Shown: positions 31,191 through 42,030, counted from the first letter of the stretch. The stretch is DNA of 64,000 bases from Apodemus sylvaticus (GCF_947179515.1 NC_067473.1:101087782-101151781); one strand, 5' to 3'. Numbers and translations: made by a program. Notes: generated by a model not told the origin, from the letters alone.

Positions 31191-31659
31191 ATGAAAAGAA
31201 TGTACAGTCTGATACTTTAGGATGGAGACACCTTTAAATGCCAGTATATGAGGTTGATTGACTAGAGTGTCAGCTGTGGAAGTCTCTGACTAAAACTGTA
31301 GTGTAGCTTCCAGCGTGGGTACATATATAACCCTAAAGGTATACAAAATATTTATTGGACATATACCAAAAATAATTTACTAAAATGACTTATGTATATA
31401 AATGTCCTTAAGATAAATAAGAAACTGAGTTTAGTAATGTTTACAGACTGACAATGCCATAAACATTTTTTGTTAGTTTTTTTAATACATTGTAACATTT
31501 GAGTTGGCTTTCAAAATGGCTGGACCTAGAAGTGTTTTAACTTTGGATTATATTGACCAAGTTTGCATCCATGGGACAAAATACTTGAGGATAATTTGTT
31601 GAAAAGGAAGAAAAGTTTTTGGGTCATGGTTTCTAAGATTTCAGTCTACAGGTACTTAC

Positions 31660-31733
31660 GTGACCCCATGGCTTTGAACCTGTGGTGTAGATCATGGCCA
31701 AGCATGTGGCAGAGATCATTGTCCTTGAGAAAA
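31660..31733 (-). other. Exon-like segment bounded by strong splice sites
   Basis: On the minus strand a long pyrimidine tract ends in cactacacag at 31734, then 74 bp, then the donor GTAAGT from 31659. One frame is open and reads FLKDNDLCHMLGHDLHHRF and onward. I cannot assign it to a gene. It may be chance, a decayed exon or part of an unannotated transcript. Confidence 0.3.
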
Positions 31734-31910
31734 CTGTGTAGTGAAAGAGAAAGACAGGAAGTAGTCACAGTCTCGATAATTCCTTCAAGGACACATTTCC
31801 AAGCCTTGGAATGAATTCCAGATCCAAACTGTAGCCAATTTTCAAATTTTGGAATATTTACCTGTTCGTTCATCTTGGAGATGAAACTCAAATCTGAACA
31901 CAAGGTTCAT

Positions 31911-32263
31911 TTATGTTTCAAACATACCTTCTAAACATGGGCTGAATGTAAAATTTTCCATGTTCTTAATGATCTTGTGTTTGAAGCAAAGTTTGTGTGT
32001 TGCACCTTCAGGAGCTGAGTTCCCTCCTGGGGAGCAGGAAGAACATGCTGAAGAAACTGTTCTGTGTAACTGTCGGAAACATAGTGCATCACATGCGGAT
32101 GTGGAATCTTCCACTTGCAGTACCACATTAGTGCCCGAAACATTCTGTCTTCGAAACATTGGGCAGGTATTTTCAGATTAGTGATGCTCAGTCTCTCCAA
32201 CAGTACATTACTATGGGATTCACAGACATGGTTGATTTCATTGTTAGAAGCATAGCTGGGCAT
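31911..32263 (-). other. Two overlapping minus-strand open frames, unidentified
   Basis: Frames of 110 codons (32263-31931) and 82 codons (32159-31911) overlap. The first includes RMFRALMWYCKWK; the second ends ENFTFSPCLE before a GTATGT donor-like site at 31927. Neither is recognised, and having two open frames argues for AT-poor chance openness or a frameshifted relic. Confidence 0.25.
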
Positions 32264-32390
32264 GGTGGTACTTGCCTATGATGCCGGCACTTGGAAACTA
32301 GAGGCAGGAGGATCAGGAGTCCTAGGCCATCCTTAGCAGCACAGTAAGTGTGAGGTACTTGAGACCCTTCTCCAAAATCAAACAAGGGCC
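32253..32390 (+). mobile_element. Old B1-related SINE
   Basis: 'agctgggcatggtggtacttgcctatgatgccggcacttgg' and 'gaggcaggaggatcaggag' with a diverged 3' half. Confidence 0.65.
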
Positions 32391-32840
32391 TGCAGTGACA
32401 GATCTTACACAATACTTGGTCTTGAGGTGGGGTGACACCATGCAATCTTTAGTCCCACAAGGAGGTTCACAAGCATAGTCTTTCTTTAGAGAACCCCTGA
32501 AATAATTTCAATGTGTTGGGAAAACTCTAACTGGGAATCATTAAGTTGAAGATGTGACAACCTGATAATAATTGCCAATTTTCTTTTGAATAGGTGATGG
32601 TATATTCTTCAGAAGATCTTGTATTTTGGTTAACTTCTTAGCTAAAGTTTTTGTACAGCTCCTCCTCACTTCCATGCTTACTTTTTTAACCTTGTGCATA
32701 CAGATCCAAACATCACAAATCTCTACCAATGAGGTTCTGACAAGCTTGATACACAGTGCATGTGTGCAGCTGTAGCACTCTTCCTCATTTAAAATTCAAA
32801 TGTCTCCGAGCCATCTGCTATTTAGTTAAAATTAGCTTAC

Positions 32841-32887
32841 CTTTCTTGAAATGAATGTCCTTAGTGCCTTTTCATCAAATGTGAAAA
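32841..32887 (-). other. Exon-like segment with splice sites
   Basis: On the minus strand ctttttttctcccaag is followed by 47 bp and the donor GTAAGC (from 32840). One frame is open and reads FTFDEKALRTFISRK. The open frame further down (32795-32541) cannot be joined by a normal intron, since only about 45 bp lie between. Confidence 0.25.
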
Positions 32888-33164
32888 CTTGGGAGAAAAA
32901 AAAGCAAACACATTTTTGTTAAATTACTTGTTCAAGACAAAATGAAATTGGACTTTTCTGAAAGTGGAAGAAACAGGCTAATTTTTATAGCTTATCAATT
33001 GATTTTCATTAATGATATTTACAATATGAGAATTTGTCAGCAATTTTGTTAGATGGAAAGCTATTAAAACTATAAACAAAATAAGATGGTGGATTAAAAA
33101 AAGGATGAAAACTGTTGGTTTGTGGGTTACTTCTGAGATTATTTTATTTTGATATAAATGAGAG
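32888..33164. other. No recognised element
   Basis: AT-rich, intron-like sequence. Confidence 0.35.
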
Positions 33165-33370
33165 TTTTGCCTATACATACACACACACATATACATATAT
33201 ATGAACCACATGTGTGGCTAGTGCCCACAGAAGTCAGAAAAGGACACCAGATCCCCTGGAACTAGAGTTCCAGGTGGCTGTGAACTACAGGTGGGTGCTG
33301 GGAACTGAACTTAGGACCTCTGTAAGAGAAACAAGTGCTCTTAACTTCTGAGGCAACTCTTTATCCCCAA
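33165..33370 (-). mobile_element. B3 SINE
   Basis: 'tagtgcccacagaagtcagaaaaggacaccagatcccctggaactagagttccagg' and 'gctcttaacttctgaggcaactctttatcccc'. Confidence 0.88.
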
Positions 33371-33393
33371 GACTGTTATTTTGGAACTCAACT

Positions 33394-33529
<136 letters not shown>

Positions 33530-33627
33530 GAGAAAGGGAAGAAATCTTGCTCTTAATTAAAGCCTGCAGCTGTGCTTTTGCTAGTTCAACACAAATTTTA
33601 TTTTTAACTAAATAAAGGCAACTTCTT

Positions 33628-33775
33628 TTTTGTTTTCTGGGATAGAATCTTTCTACATAGCTCTGGCTGTCCTGGAACTCACTATGTGGACCAAGGTGTC
33701 CTGGAACTCACAGAGATCCACCTGCCTCAATCTCTAGAGTGCTGGTTTTAAAGGTGTGCACTGCTGCACCCTCAA
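33628..33775 (-). mobile_element. B1 SINE
   Basis: 'tctgggatagaatctttctacatagctctggctgtcctggaactc' with the unit 'ctcactatgtggaccaaggtgtcctgg' partly duplicated. Confidence 0.85.
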
Positions 33776-33959
33776 TCTCTTCTTAAACAAAATATATTAT
33801 TTACACCTTTATGAAGCTAAAATCAGCAACAGAAATCAATTTCACCTGCTCCCTCCCTCTTGTACCTGTTCAATCTCTCGTTTCCACAGGTTCATGTCTC
33901 TGTAACTTGAATAAGGGAGCAAAAACATTGATCTTAATGTTATTATTTTTCTGTCTTCA

Positions 33960-34195
33960 GTGATTTTTTTATTTATATGCATATGTGTGCCTGTCTGTCT
34001 ATTTATCTGTCTTTCTGTCCTCCATCTGTCTGCCTATGTGTATGTGTGTGAGTGGACATCCTCAGAGGTCAGAGGCCTCAGACACCCTGGAGAGGGAGTT
34101 ATAAGCAATGTGAGTCATCAGTCCTGGAACTGAACACAGGTTCTCTGCAAAAGCAGTCTGTGCTCCTAATTGCTGAGCTAGGTCCCCAGCCTTTC
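33960..34195 (-). mobile_element. B3 SINE with TCTG-rich insert
   Basis: 'cagaggtcagaggcctcagacaccctggagagggagttataagc' and 'attgctgagctaggtccccagcc'. Confidence 0.82.
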
Positions 34196-34756
34196 ACTGA
34201 TGTGTCTTAAAAGCAAAATCTAATAACTTGCTTCCATTTCTTCAACTCTCTGCAATCTGGCTTTCCTCCCCATTTTGAAATTTTCTCTCCTTGAAGACCC
34301 ACATCTTCCCTGTATACCCCTAAGATCTCTTTTATCATTTTTTTCTTTGGCTCACCTCATAAACATTCTACCTCTTGTCAGTGTTCTCCAACTAACCTTA
34401 ACCACTTCTGGGTGTTTCTGTCTATATGCCAATATATCCCAAACCTCTGTCCCAGTCAGCACCACTTTCCAGAACTCAGAACTAAGTATCCAACTGTTGG
34501 ATGGTCCTCTCTACCTGGTCATGCCACAAACACCCAGTTTGTGGAGTTGAGAATCTCCAGAGAGACTCTATTGTCTTTCCTATGATGCCATCCCCTACTC
34601 CCTGCTCCCTGCTCCCTGCTCCTATGCCCAGTGTTAGTCAGTCAGTCAGGTAGGTAGGTAGTCAGTAACTTAGCTACCCAAATAACATGTTTCAACCACA
34701 GTCCCCAGGACTCAGTGTGTCCCCAGCTCATTTCTTACCTGTGCTATCAACACAGT
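34196..34756. other. No recognised element
   Basis: Pyrimidine-rich non-coding sequence with small tandem runs (ctccctg x4 near 34600, gtcagtcagtcag and ggtaggtaggta near 34640-34660). Confidence 0.4.
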
Positions 34757-34788
34757 TTATTTGTTTGTTTGTTTGTTTGTTTGTTTGG
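34757..34788. repeat. (GTTT)n microsatellite
   Basis: Seven to eight TTTG units. Confidence 0.95.
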
Positions 34789-34942
34789 TGTTTTGTTTAA
34801 CCTAGAAATCTGCCTTCTCCTCAAATCACCTGAGTCAGAGGGAAGGGCCCAAGCCTTCTTATCTAGAGAGGTGTTGAGCCCTGTTAAAATTAATTTTATG
34901 ATAGGTCTTGGTTATAAATACTATTAATAGTGTTTTCCCCCT

Positions 34943-35130
34943 CCCCTTTAAAAAGAGATTTACTTATTTTTATGTGTGTGAGTGTTTTGTTTGCCTGGTT
35001 CATGCATGGTGTCCATGGAAGTCAGGAGAGGGCACCAGGTCTCTTGGAACTGGAGTTACAAATGGTCATAAGCCACCATTTGGGTTCTGGGACCCAAACC
35101 CAGGTCCTTGCAATGCAGCCAGTGCTTTTG
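34943..35130 (-). mobile_element. B3 SINE, main part (split by B1)
   Basis: 'catggtgtccatggaagtcaggagagggcaccaggtctcttggaactggag' to 'caatgcagccagtgcttt'; the remainder is at 35481-35522. Confidence 0.85.
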
Positions 35131-35306
35131 GGGGGGGGGGGTGTTTTTTTGGATTTTTTTTTTTTTCCGAGACAGGGTTTCTCTGTGTAGCCCTGGCTGT
35201 CCTGGAACTCACTCTGTAGATCAGGCTGGCCTCGAACTCAGAAATCCGCCTGCCTCTGCCTCCCAGAGTCCTGGGATTACAGGCGTGCGCCACCACCACC
35301 CGGCTC
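35131..35306 (-). mobile_element. B1 SINE inserted in the B3
   Basis: 'ttccgagacagggtttctctgtgtagccctggctgtcctgg' to 'ggcgtgcgccaccaccacccggc', hardly diverged. gcagccag at 35115-35122 and 35481-35488 begins an imperfect 15-bp target duplication. Confidence 0.95.
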
Positions 35307-35379
35307 TTTTTCTTTTCCTTTCTTTTCTTTTTTTTCTTTTTCTTTTTCTTTTCTTTTGTTTTCTTTTCTTTTTTTTTTT

Positions 35380-35467
<88 letters not shown>

Positions 35468-35480
35468 TTTCTTTTTTTTG
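35307..35480. repeat. (CTTT)n pyrimidine tract
   Basis: About 170 bp of pure C/T, ending in about 27 perfect TTTC units; it lies at the 5' end of the B1, between it and the second half of the B3. Confidence 0.95.
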
Positions 35481-35522
35481 GCAGCCAGAGTTCTTAACTG
35501 CTGAGTCCTCTCTCTAGCCCCC
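35481..35522 (-). mobile_element. B3 SINE, head part
   Basis: 'gcagccagagttcttaactgctgagtcctctctctagcccc' completes the B3 of 34943-35130. Confidence 0.85.
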
Positions 35523-36215
35523 TTTTTGTTTCTGTCAGGCGTGGCAGTTTGGCCAATTGGATTGCAGCTATCGAACCCATCCCCCATGCTCTGCTGCAGT
35601 GGCTGCTGCCCTGAGCTGTGGAGGTATTCAGGAAGACTCATTCAGGGCTGTCACTGTCATCTTCGTAGTTCCCATGCCTGGTGGCACTGTGAGCAATATT
35701 ACTGCTATTCTTCAGCAGACAGCAGCAAGGGCAGCTTGAGGAAGGGGAGATGCCGATGAAGTGGTCGCTCCCATCCATCCCACTTGTGCTCATCATTACA
35801 TGCATGTCTGCTCTACACATCTTGTCACAGCTCAGGGAGATTCTGATGTAGTCACAGATGCTGGAGGAGACTTTCAACCAGGCATTGCTGAATTCAACTG
35901 AAGCACATGCTTTCCTGTCATGGCTGCCACCCCAATGACTTTGCCTCAGGAGGCTTCACTTCGGCCATGACAGTTTTAGATCATTCTTAGCAGACCCCCA
36001 TCTAGAGCCATGTGTCTTTGCAGTCCTTACTCTGAATGGGTATCAGCACCTCTGAAGGCCCTGGGAGCTAGTCTACATGTGTGACAGGATTACACAAGCA
36101 GCTCTGTGCTTGCTCCCCTCACACCTTCTTCCTGTGCATTGCCCCAATACGTGCTGCAGTTAAGGCCTCAATAAACGCTATCCTCTTATTCACTGACTAT
36201 TTCCAGTCTTTACCA
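35523..36215 (+). other. Unidentified retrocopy-like block
   Basis: About 690 bp, richer in GC than its surroundings and without SINE signature. Plus-strand frame 1 reads GGIQEDSFRAVTV, then continues past stops at about 35737 and 35898 as DADEVVAPIHPTCAHH and ends before 'cctcaataaacgc' (about 36169), a polyadenylation signal. That looks like a processed pseudogene with an old 3' UTR, but I do not recognise the parent and there is no clear poly-A tract. Confidence 0.35.
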
Positions 36216-36221
36216 TAATGT

Positions 36222-36650
36222 GATGATTGGCTTTAATTGTCTACTTGACACGACTTAGAATCACTGGGGAAGAGAGAGAGTCTCAGTTAGGAACTGTCTG
36301 TTGTGTTGGCCTGTGGGCATGTCTGTTGAAGGTTGTCTTAATTATGTTTACTGATGTGTGAAAAGCTATTCCACAGTGGGCAGATCCATTCCCTACGTAA
36401 GAGCACTGAACTGCAGAAGCATGGAGAAATAAAGCTGAGTGCAAGCGACCATGTATGCACGCATTTCTCCCTGCTCTTGACTACGGGTGTGATGTGACCA
36501 GTTGTCCCACGCTCCTGAAACTGTGATGTCCCCAGAGTGATGGACTGTAATGTTGAATTGTAAGCCTCAGGAACCATTCTCCCTAAGATGTTTTTCATTG
36601 GGCTATTTAATCACAGTAGCTGAAATGAGACTAAGACACATGGGTAGAGC
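36222..36650 (+). mobile_element. Rodent RMER-type repeat, near full length
   Basis: 'gattggctttaattgtctacttgacacgacttagaatcactgg', 'gtggcctgtgggcatgtctg', 'gagtgatggactgtaatgttgaattgtaagcc', 'tcacagtagctgaaatgagactaagacac'. Opens and closes like the other family members. Confidence 0.7.
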
Positions 36651-36970
36651 AGACTGAGCTGAGGAGGATATGGAAGAGCCAACACCTTCTGGGGCGCCAG
36701 GGACTCGTAGGTAGAGGGCAGCTGAAGAGTTACAGGAGCAGCCAAGGGTGGAGAGCAAAGAGCTGACATGGCAGGAAGGGCTGAAATGAACTGAGCTACA
36801 GAACCCCTGGCTGCTGGAAGAGCTATGGGTTTCACTCTAGTCAGGGCAGCCACCAAGGTTCATCAACAGAGCTTCGAGGAGTGGATGGGCTGCAGGCACC
36901 CACGGCCTTTGAAGCCTCTGGCTTAAAAATTCAGAGCGATGGTGCTCCCTTCAAGAGCCTTCCTATTAAA
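36651..36970. other. No recognised element
   Basis: About 320 bp, GC-balanced; the 81-codon minus frame here is not recognised. Confidence 0.35.
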
Positions 36971-36974
36971 ATTA

Positions 36975-37187
36975 GACCAAATGGCTAGAGACAGCTTAGC
37001 CTTTAAGAACATACTGATCTGACCCAGGTTCAGTTCCCACTATCTACTTCAGGCAGTTTACAATCTCCCATAGTTCCAGTTCCAGGGAATTCAACACTGT
37101 AATGAGTGTGTGTTTGGGCAGTTGCACAAACATGGTATATTTAGACTCACACAGGCCTGCTTGTGTGTGCAATACATCCCTGCCCCC

Positions 37188-37222
<35 letters not shown>
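36975..37222 (+). mobile_element. B3 SINE ending in (CA)n
   Basis: 'tggctagagacagcttagcctttaagaac', 'gacccaggttcagttcccactatc', then a CA run at 37190-37222. Confidence 0.72.
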
Positions 37223-37224
<2 letters not shown>

Positions 37225-38089
37225 CTTTATAGAACAATGAAGTTAGACCAAGGCAGAGGTAATTAGCATAACCTCTCTCTAAGGATAACATGTAAATCCA
37301 TGCGTTATCCGATTTAAAAACAAAAAACAAAACAAAACAAAAGCTTGTCAGAGACAGATAAGCCAGTGGCCTAATGCGGTTTCAAGTACAGACACCATTT
37401 GGGACTGCAGCTTATCAATTTTTCTCTCTTTCTCTTTCGAACACATTTGTAGATTTACAGCTCAGCAGATCCGACTCAACCTTCTCAGATCTGACACTGA
37501 GTTGACTCTTCCTTCCCCGTCTCCCCCCTCCCCCACTCCACTCTGAGGTTCCCCTTCTCTTTCCCAAGGCACCAATACACAACCTAATGGTTTTTTTTTA
37601 ATTAATAAATTTAAATGAAAAACTTCATGCCATGTTTTTTTTTAATTTTATTTTGCAGCACAACTATTTACTGCCTTCCTTAAATATAAAGGAAGCATGT
37701 TCCCCAGGCTTTCAAAATATGTTCCTCTATAATTTTGAAAACTTCTAAAGGCCCAGAGCCGTTAGCCTCTGGCACTCAAAGCTCATGACAGCTAACAGGA
37801 GGAAGCTGCACTTTGCCTATTCATTACTTTATCTATATGACTAGGACAGCAATAGAACCCTTGGCCAATTGATGACAGAACCACTCTGTTCCCCATCACT
37901 CCTGTTATTCCATTAATTGAATAAGTTCCTCCTCTGGGTCAAGACCTCTCTGAAGCTCCCTCCTCTGTCTGGCTATAAACGCTAAGTTCTTCAGTATGGC
38001 TGTAATAGCTTTCACCCTCTGATCTCTGCCCATCACTCCCTGATCCCCTTACCTCTTTCTAAGCAGTATTTGAAAGTATTAAAACATCT
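37223..38089. other. No recognised element
   Basis: About 870 bp without gene or repeat call; T-rich runs at 37590 and 37637. Confidence 0.4.
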
Positions 38090-38390
38090 CTAAGGTACCA
38101 GCAGCACATTTGTTCAGCTATAAAAACCAGTTTTAAAACATTGTTTAATAACATCAAAACACAAAGCACCCAAATTCCAACCATGGGTAAGTAAACAATA
38201 GCATACTCATTTAGTGGAATAATTTCAGTGATTTAAAAAAAAAGAAAAGAGTATACAACAGCAACATAGGTGAAATTCACAGATATAACAATGAGCCAAA
38301 GAAGGCAGGCTAACGTTTCCAGTTTGGTGTCATTCAAGATTAGACAAAACTATTTGATAGTAAACAGTGATTGGCTACATATGATGCAGT
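38090..38390 (+). mobile_element. Ancient L1 3' fragment
   Basis: 'cagctataaaaaccagttttaaaac', 'ccatgggtaagtaaacaatagcatactcatttagtggaataa' and 'gtttccagtttggtgtcattcaagattagacaaaac' follow the end of ORF2 and the 3' UTR of old L1s. Confidence 0.55.
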
Positions 38391-38454
38391 GGTGCTGCCT
38401 AGAAAAGGAGGAAAAAGGAGCTTCTGTGGAGCAAGAAACGTGCTGTTTTCTGCC

Positions 38455-38580
38455 TCAGTCTCTCTGCTTTTGTCTCTGCCTGTCTGTCTGTCTTTATCTC
38501 TGTTTCTCTGTGTCTGTCGTTCTCAGTTACTGTCTCTGTCTGTGTCTCTGTGTCAGTCTCTGTCTGTCTGTCTTTCCTCT
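38455..38580. repeat. TCTG/TCTC-rich simple repeat
   Basis: Irregular tctctg, tctg and tgtctg units on the plus strand. Confidence 0.85.
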
Positions 38581-38647
38581 GTAAGCCACTTTACCATTCA
38601 CAGGGCTCAAGCTTATCACTTTCCAAAGGCTTCATCCCCTAATACTG

Positions 38648-38878
38648 TGGTTCCCACCCTTCCTGATGCTGAGACCCTTTAATACAGTTCTTCACGTTGT
38701 GGTGACCCCCCAACCATAAAGTTGATTTATTGCTACCTCATAACTGTAATTTTGCTACTGTTCTGAATCATAATGCAAATATCTGATACGCAGGGATCTG
38801 ATATATGACCCTTGTGAAGAGTGTTCAACCCCTAAAGGGTTTCTATCCACAGGCTGAGAACCACTGACTGTCCTAATA
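38648..38878 (-). mobile_element. URR1-type hAT-Charlie DNA transposon
   Basis: 'ggttcccacccttcctgatgctgagaccctttaatacagttcttcac', 'gtggtgaccccccaaccataaagtt', 'cataactgtaattttgctactgttctgaatca', ending 'ccacaggctgagaaccactg' with the hAT terminal repeat. Confidence 0.85.
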
Positions 38879-38879
38879 C

Positions 38880-39080
38880 CATTACTGTAAGGGTCAAGAT
38901 TCTCAGCATACAAATAGGAAGGCACAAAGGTTCTGATATCAGAATGCCTGATTTAGCAATTGCTCAATGTAAACAGGTTGCTGGCGGTTGGCACTTATAG
39001 GGGTTATATACATTGACTGAAGCACAGATTGATAATGACCTTTTGAAAAGTGTCAAGAAGTATAAGAAAAGTTTCGAGGA
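38880..39080. other. No recognised element
   Basis: Short non-coding stretch. Confidence 0.35.
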
Positions 39081-39148
39081 AGGGGCTGTGGATACAGCTC
39101 AGGGGAGGTATCTGTGAGGCTTCAGGTTCAGTCCCCAGCACTGCAATA
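39081..39148 (+). mobile_element. ID SINE
   Basis: 'aggggctgtggatacagctcaggggaggtatctgtgaggcttcaggttcagtccccagcac', a tRNA-Ala/BC1-derived ID element; diverged anticodon arm. Confidence 0.8.
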
Positions 39149-39194
39149 AATGCTTCATAAATATATATACATACATCATTTTCTTTTAATTTTT

Positions 39195-39385
39195 TATTTT
39201 TATAATGATTTCTTTTTCTTGTATGTAGATTTGTGTTTTGCCTGCATGCATGTAAGAGAATGTCATATTCCCTGGAACTGGAGTTACAGACGGTTGTGGC
39301 TGCCATGTGGACGCTGGGAGTTGAACCCGGGTCCTCTGGAAGAGTAATCAGTGCTCTTAACTGCTGGGTTGTTTCTCCAGCCCCC
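39195..39385 (-). mobile_element. B3 SINE
   Basis: 'ccctggaactggagttacagacggttgtggctgccatgtggacgctgggagttgaacccggg' and 'gctcttaactgctgggttgtttctccagcccc'. Confidence 0.9.
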
Positions 39386-39399
39386 CATACATAATTTTC

Positions 39400-39557
39400 T
39401 TTTGTTTTGTTTGTTTTTTTCGAGACAGGGTTTCTCTGTGTAGCCCTGGCTGTCCTGGAACTCACTCTGTAGACTAGGCTGGCCTCGAACTCAGAAATCT
39501 GCTTGCCTCTGCCTCCCAGAGTGGTGGGATTACAGGCGTGCACCACCACCACCCAGC
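39400..39557 (-). mobile_element. B1 SINE with target-site duplication
   Basis: 'tcgagacagggtttctctgtgtagccctggctgtcctgg' to 'gcaccaccaccacccag'. cataattttc at 39390-39399 and 39558-39567 is the duplication. Confidence 0.95.
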
Positions 39558-39569
39558 CATAATTTTCCT

Positions 39570-40234
39570 AAAAAACAAAACCAAGAAAAAAGTTTGTAAA
39601 CCAGTTGTAGGAAGACTTTTAGAATGATATTTTTCATGAAGCTAAAAACTATATGCAAACCTAGCATACCATTATTGGGAAAGGTTTAAGCAAACTATAG
39701 TAAAATAACATAGTCCTTTAAAATCATCTTTCAGCGTGTCAAATGCTGAAATATGATGTCAAAAGAGAGGTTAATTCCAAACTCAGAATGCAAATAGCAA
39801 GCATCAAATTGTATCAGTTAATCTATATTACATACAATTGACTTAAAACAGTGACCTGAAAAAACCACTGCTTAATTTAATCATGGTTCCATGGCTCATC
39901 AACCTGTTCTGGTGCTCAGTGCTGGTTTTTAATTGATCTGACCTGAGGCTGCTCACTAAACAGCACTCATCTATCTTGTGGCCAGTGATTGATTCTCATC
40001 AGATGGCACAAGGAAGCTCTGCTTGCCTGTCTAGCGGTGAGTATTGCATGGAAGATGGCCCCGGAGCAGCATGAGAAAGCTTTCCTTGAATATCTGTGTG
40101 TGATATTGTCTGGAGGTCTGGTTCTAAACAAATCTATATCATGGAGATATATCAAGGCTAGTCCAAGCTGCTGATACAATTGTTCTCTTCCTCCTTTTTT
40201 GTAACAATATCACTTCCTTCCCAAGCTGACCTCA
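39570..40234. other. No recognised element
   Basis: About 660 bp, AT-rich on the left; the opposed open frames at 39967-40179 are not recognised. Confidence 0.4.
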
Positions 40235-40239
40235 CCTTC

Positions 40240-40385
40240 TCTCCATGGCAGAGGACCTTTGGAGGTGAGTGTGGAGATGATACGCATGCTCCACTGCACC
40301 CCATTTATGCCATACTGGGACAGACCCCAGGGCTTCATGATTGCTAGGGAAGCACTCTGCCAACCAAACCACACCCCAGCCAAAC
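40240..40385 (-). mobile_element. B4/ID SINE fragment
   Basis: 'actgggacagaccccagggcttcatgattgctagggaagcactctgccaacc' is the ID half of a B4 in reverse. Confidence 0.65.
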
Positions 40386-40810
40386 TCTAAATGTCTTTAC
40401 ACAATGCTGGTGGCCTCGAGGCAAATCAGAAATACAGAAATTTCTGCTGCTCAAAGCCAGTCACAAGCCAACAGAGTGGCAAGAGAAGAGGCAATGGATT
40501 CCACCTTTGGATGGAAGGCGCATCTAAGCCACATTGCCAAGAGGGAGTTGGCCCTGGTCACACAGTGGTCGACTCCCAGGCTCAAAATGAACGTGTAAAA
40601 CAAATCTGTACACTGCTACAAATTGGAAAAACAGCCACAGAACTGTAGCAAGTTTTTTATATATAAATTTTCCTATAAAATTATTAGTGACATGTTCAAA
40701 ACTTAAGTAAAACACCTGAACACACCAAGAAACACTATTTGACCACATTAAAGGGAAATACAGAAAGCTGTTTTGTTCACAAGCAGTATTCATAAACATA
40801 CCGGTTGTGC
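40386..40810. other. No recognised element
   Basis: Overlapping 85-codon frames here are unlike any known family. Confidence 0.35.
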
Positions 40811-40814
40811 CCAC

Positions 40815-40910
40815 CACAGTGGTGCATACATAGAGATTCAAGAAGCTTGGGAAAGTGAGGCAGGAGGGTTGTTTAAGTCCAGGAGTTCTCTAGGCTGTAA
40901 TGTACTATCC
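40815..40910 (+). mobile_element. Old B1-related SINE
   Basis: 'ccacagtggtgcatacatagagattcaagaagcttgggaaagtgaggcaggagg..gtccaggag'. Confidence 0.55.
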
Positions 40911-41103
40911 TCATCAGGCATCCATATGACTGTCGGCGTTGTTATGGTAACCAACTGGGAGCAAAGAACCATCAGCTTGCCCAAGAGCTGATTGAGGTTG
41001 GAAAACATACCAGACAATGGCTCTTTCATTAGATCCTATACTACAGAGTAGATATAACAAGAACAAGATAGGCTTTTGAATTTTAACTAAAATATAATAA
41101 GTG

Positions 41104-41245
41104 AGCTGGGCGGCAATGGTGTTTAATCCCAGTACTTGGGAAGCAGAGGCAGGCAGATAGTTGAGCTTGAGGCCAGCCTGGTCTACAGAGTGTGCTCCAA
41201 GACAACCAGGGCTACACAAAGAAATCTTATCTCAAAAAACCAAAA
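41104..41245 (+). mobile_element. B1 SINE
   Basis: 'gctgggcggcaatggtgtttaatcccagtacttgggaagcagaggcaggcagata' to 'ctacacaaagaaatcttatctc'. A TG run follows (41256-41283). Confidence 0.92.
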
Positions 41246-41255
41246 CGCACATATA

Positions 41256-41283
41256 TGTATGTGTGTGTGTGTGTGTGTGTGTA
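41256..41283. repeat. (TG)n microsatellite
   Basis: Perfect TG run downstream of the B1 tail. Confidence 0.92.
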
Positions 41284-41329
41284 GTGTAGTGTATATGTAT
41301 ATGGTATATATGTATAAAATAGGTGGCTA

Positions 41330-41515
41330 TTTTGAAGAAGAAAAGACTTACTTATCTCACAGTATAGTCCATCATGGCATAGAAGCTTGAATGAGCATGT
41401 CACGTTACATCAGTTTCAGCATCTAAGGCAGAGGCAGTGGATGCAGTAAAGTCTCCCAGGGCTCCTAAGCTGAGGCAGAACAGGGAACAGCTCTCAAGAC
41501 ACAGACTGACTTTTC
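41330..41515 (-). mobile_element. Possible RMER-type repeat fragment
   Basis: 'gaagaaaagacttacttatctcacagtatagtccatcatggc' resembles the start of the reverse family; the remainder is too diverged to be sure. Confidence 0.35.
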
Positions 41516-41914
41516 TAGATCTATGATCCAAAGATATTCTGATTTTCTCAATTTGTTACAGAAAGCACATGCCTGTATCTACTTATGAGCAAACACTTTG
41601 TATTTCATCTAGAACTTCAGGTCTTTCCACACCCATCATCCTGGGCTTCTCCCACTTAACAGACATCTGTCTTTTTATTCTTTCTGACAATGTCGCCACC
41701 CTAGAACCCACTGGATTCCCATCAACTTCTTTTGATGTTTAGTTTTGAGTTCTTTTTCTCTAAATAGACACATAGGACTCCTTCTAGACCTAAGGCTGTC
41801 CTTTAAACTTAGCATGACTAAAATTGTATTCACTGGCCCCCACAAACTGCCTCTCTCTGACTCCCCCCAGTTACCAATCCCTCATAATTCCAGACATACC
41901 AGTATCAAAATTAG
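41516..41914. other. No firmly recognised element
   Basis: Contains 'taaacttagcatgactaaaattgtattcactg', which resembles an old mammalian repeat I cannot name. Confidence 0.35.
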
Positions 41915-41917
41915 GGA

Positions 41918-42030
41918 GTCATCTAGATGTGGTGTCACAGGCCAGTAATTCTATCATCCAAGAATCAGAGGTAAAAAGGGTTTTAAGTTCAGGGCTAGCC
42001 TGAGCTACAAAGTGAGCACCTGTACAAAAC
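41918..42030 (+). mobile_element. Old B1-related SINE
   Basis: 'catctagatgtggtgtcacaggccagtaattctatcatcc' and 'gttcagggctagcctgagctacaaagtgag'. Confidence 0.6.

Noticed and set aside
35066..35641. 191-codon minus-strand Lys-rich frame
   Set aside because: It runs through a B1 and the (CTTT)n tract; not a gene.
39081..39148. tRNA gene
   Set aside because: The tRNA-like segment is an ID SINE with an A-rich end and a decayed anticodon arm.
39004..39552. 182-codon minus-strand frame
   Set aside because: Starts in a B1 and reads through a B3; the B1-derived N-terminus occurs at many B1 sites in the window.
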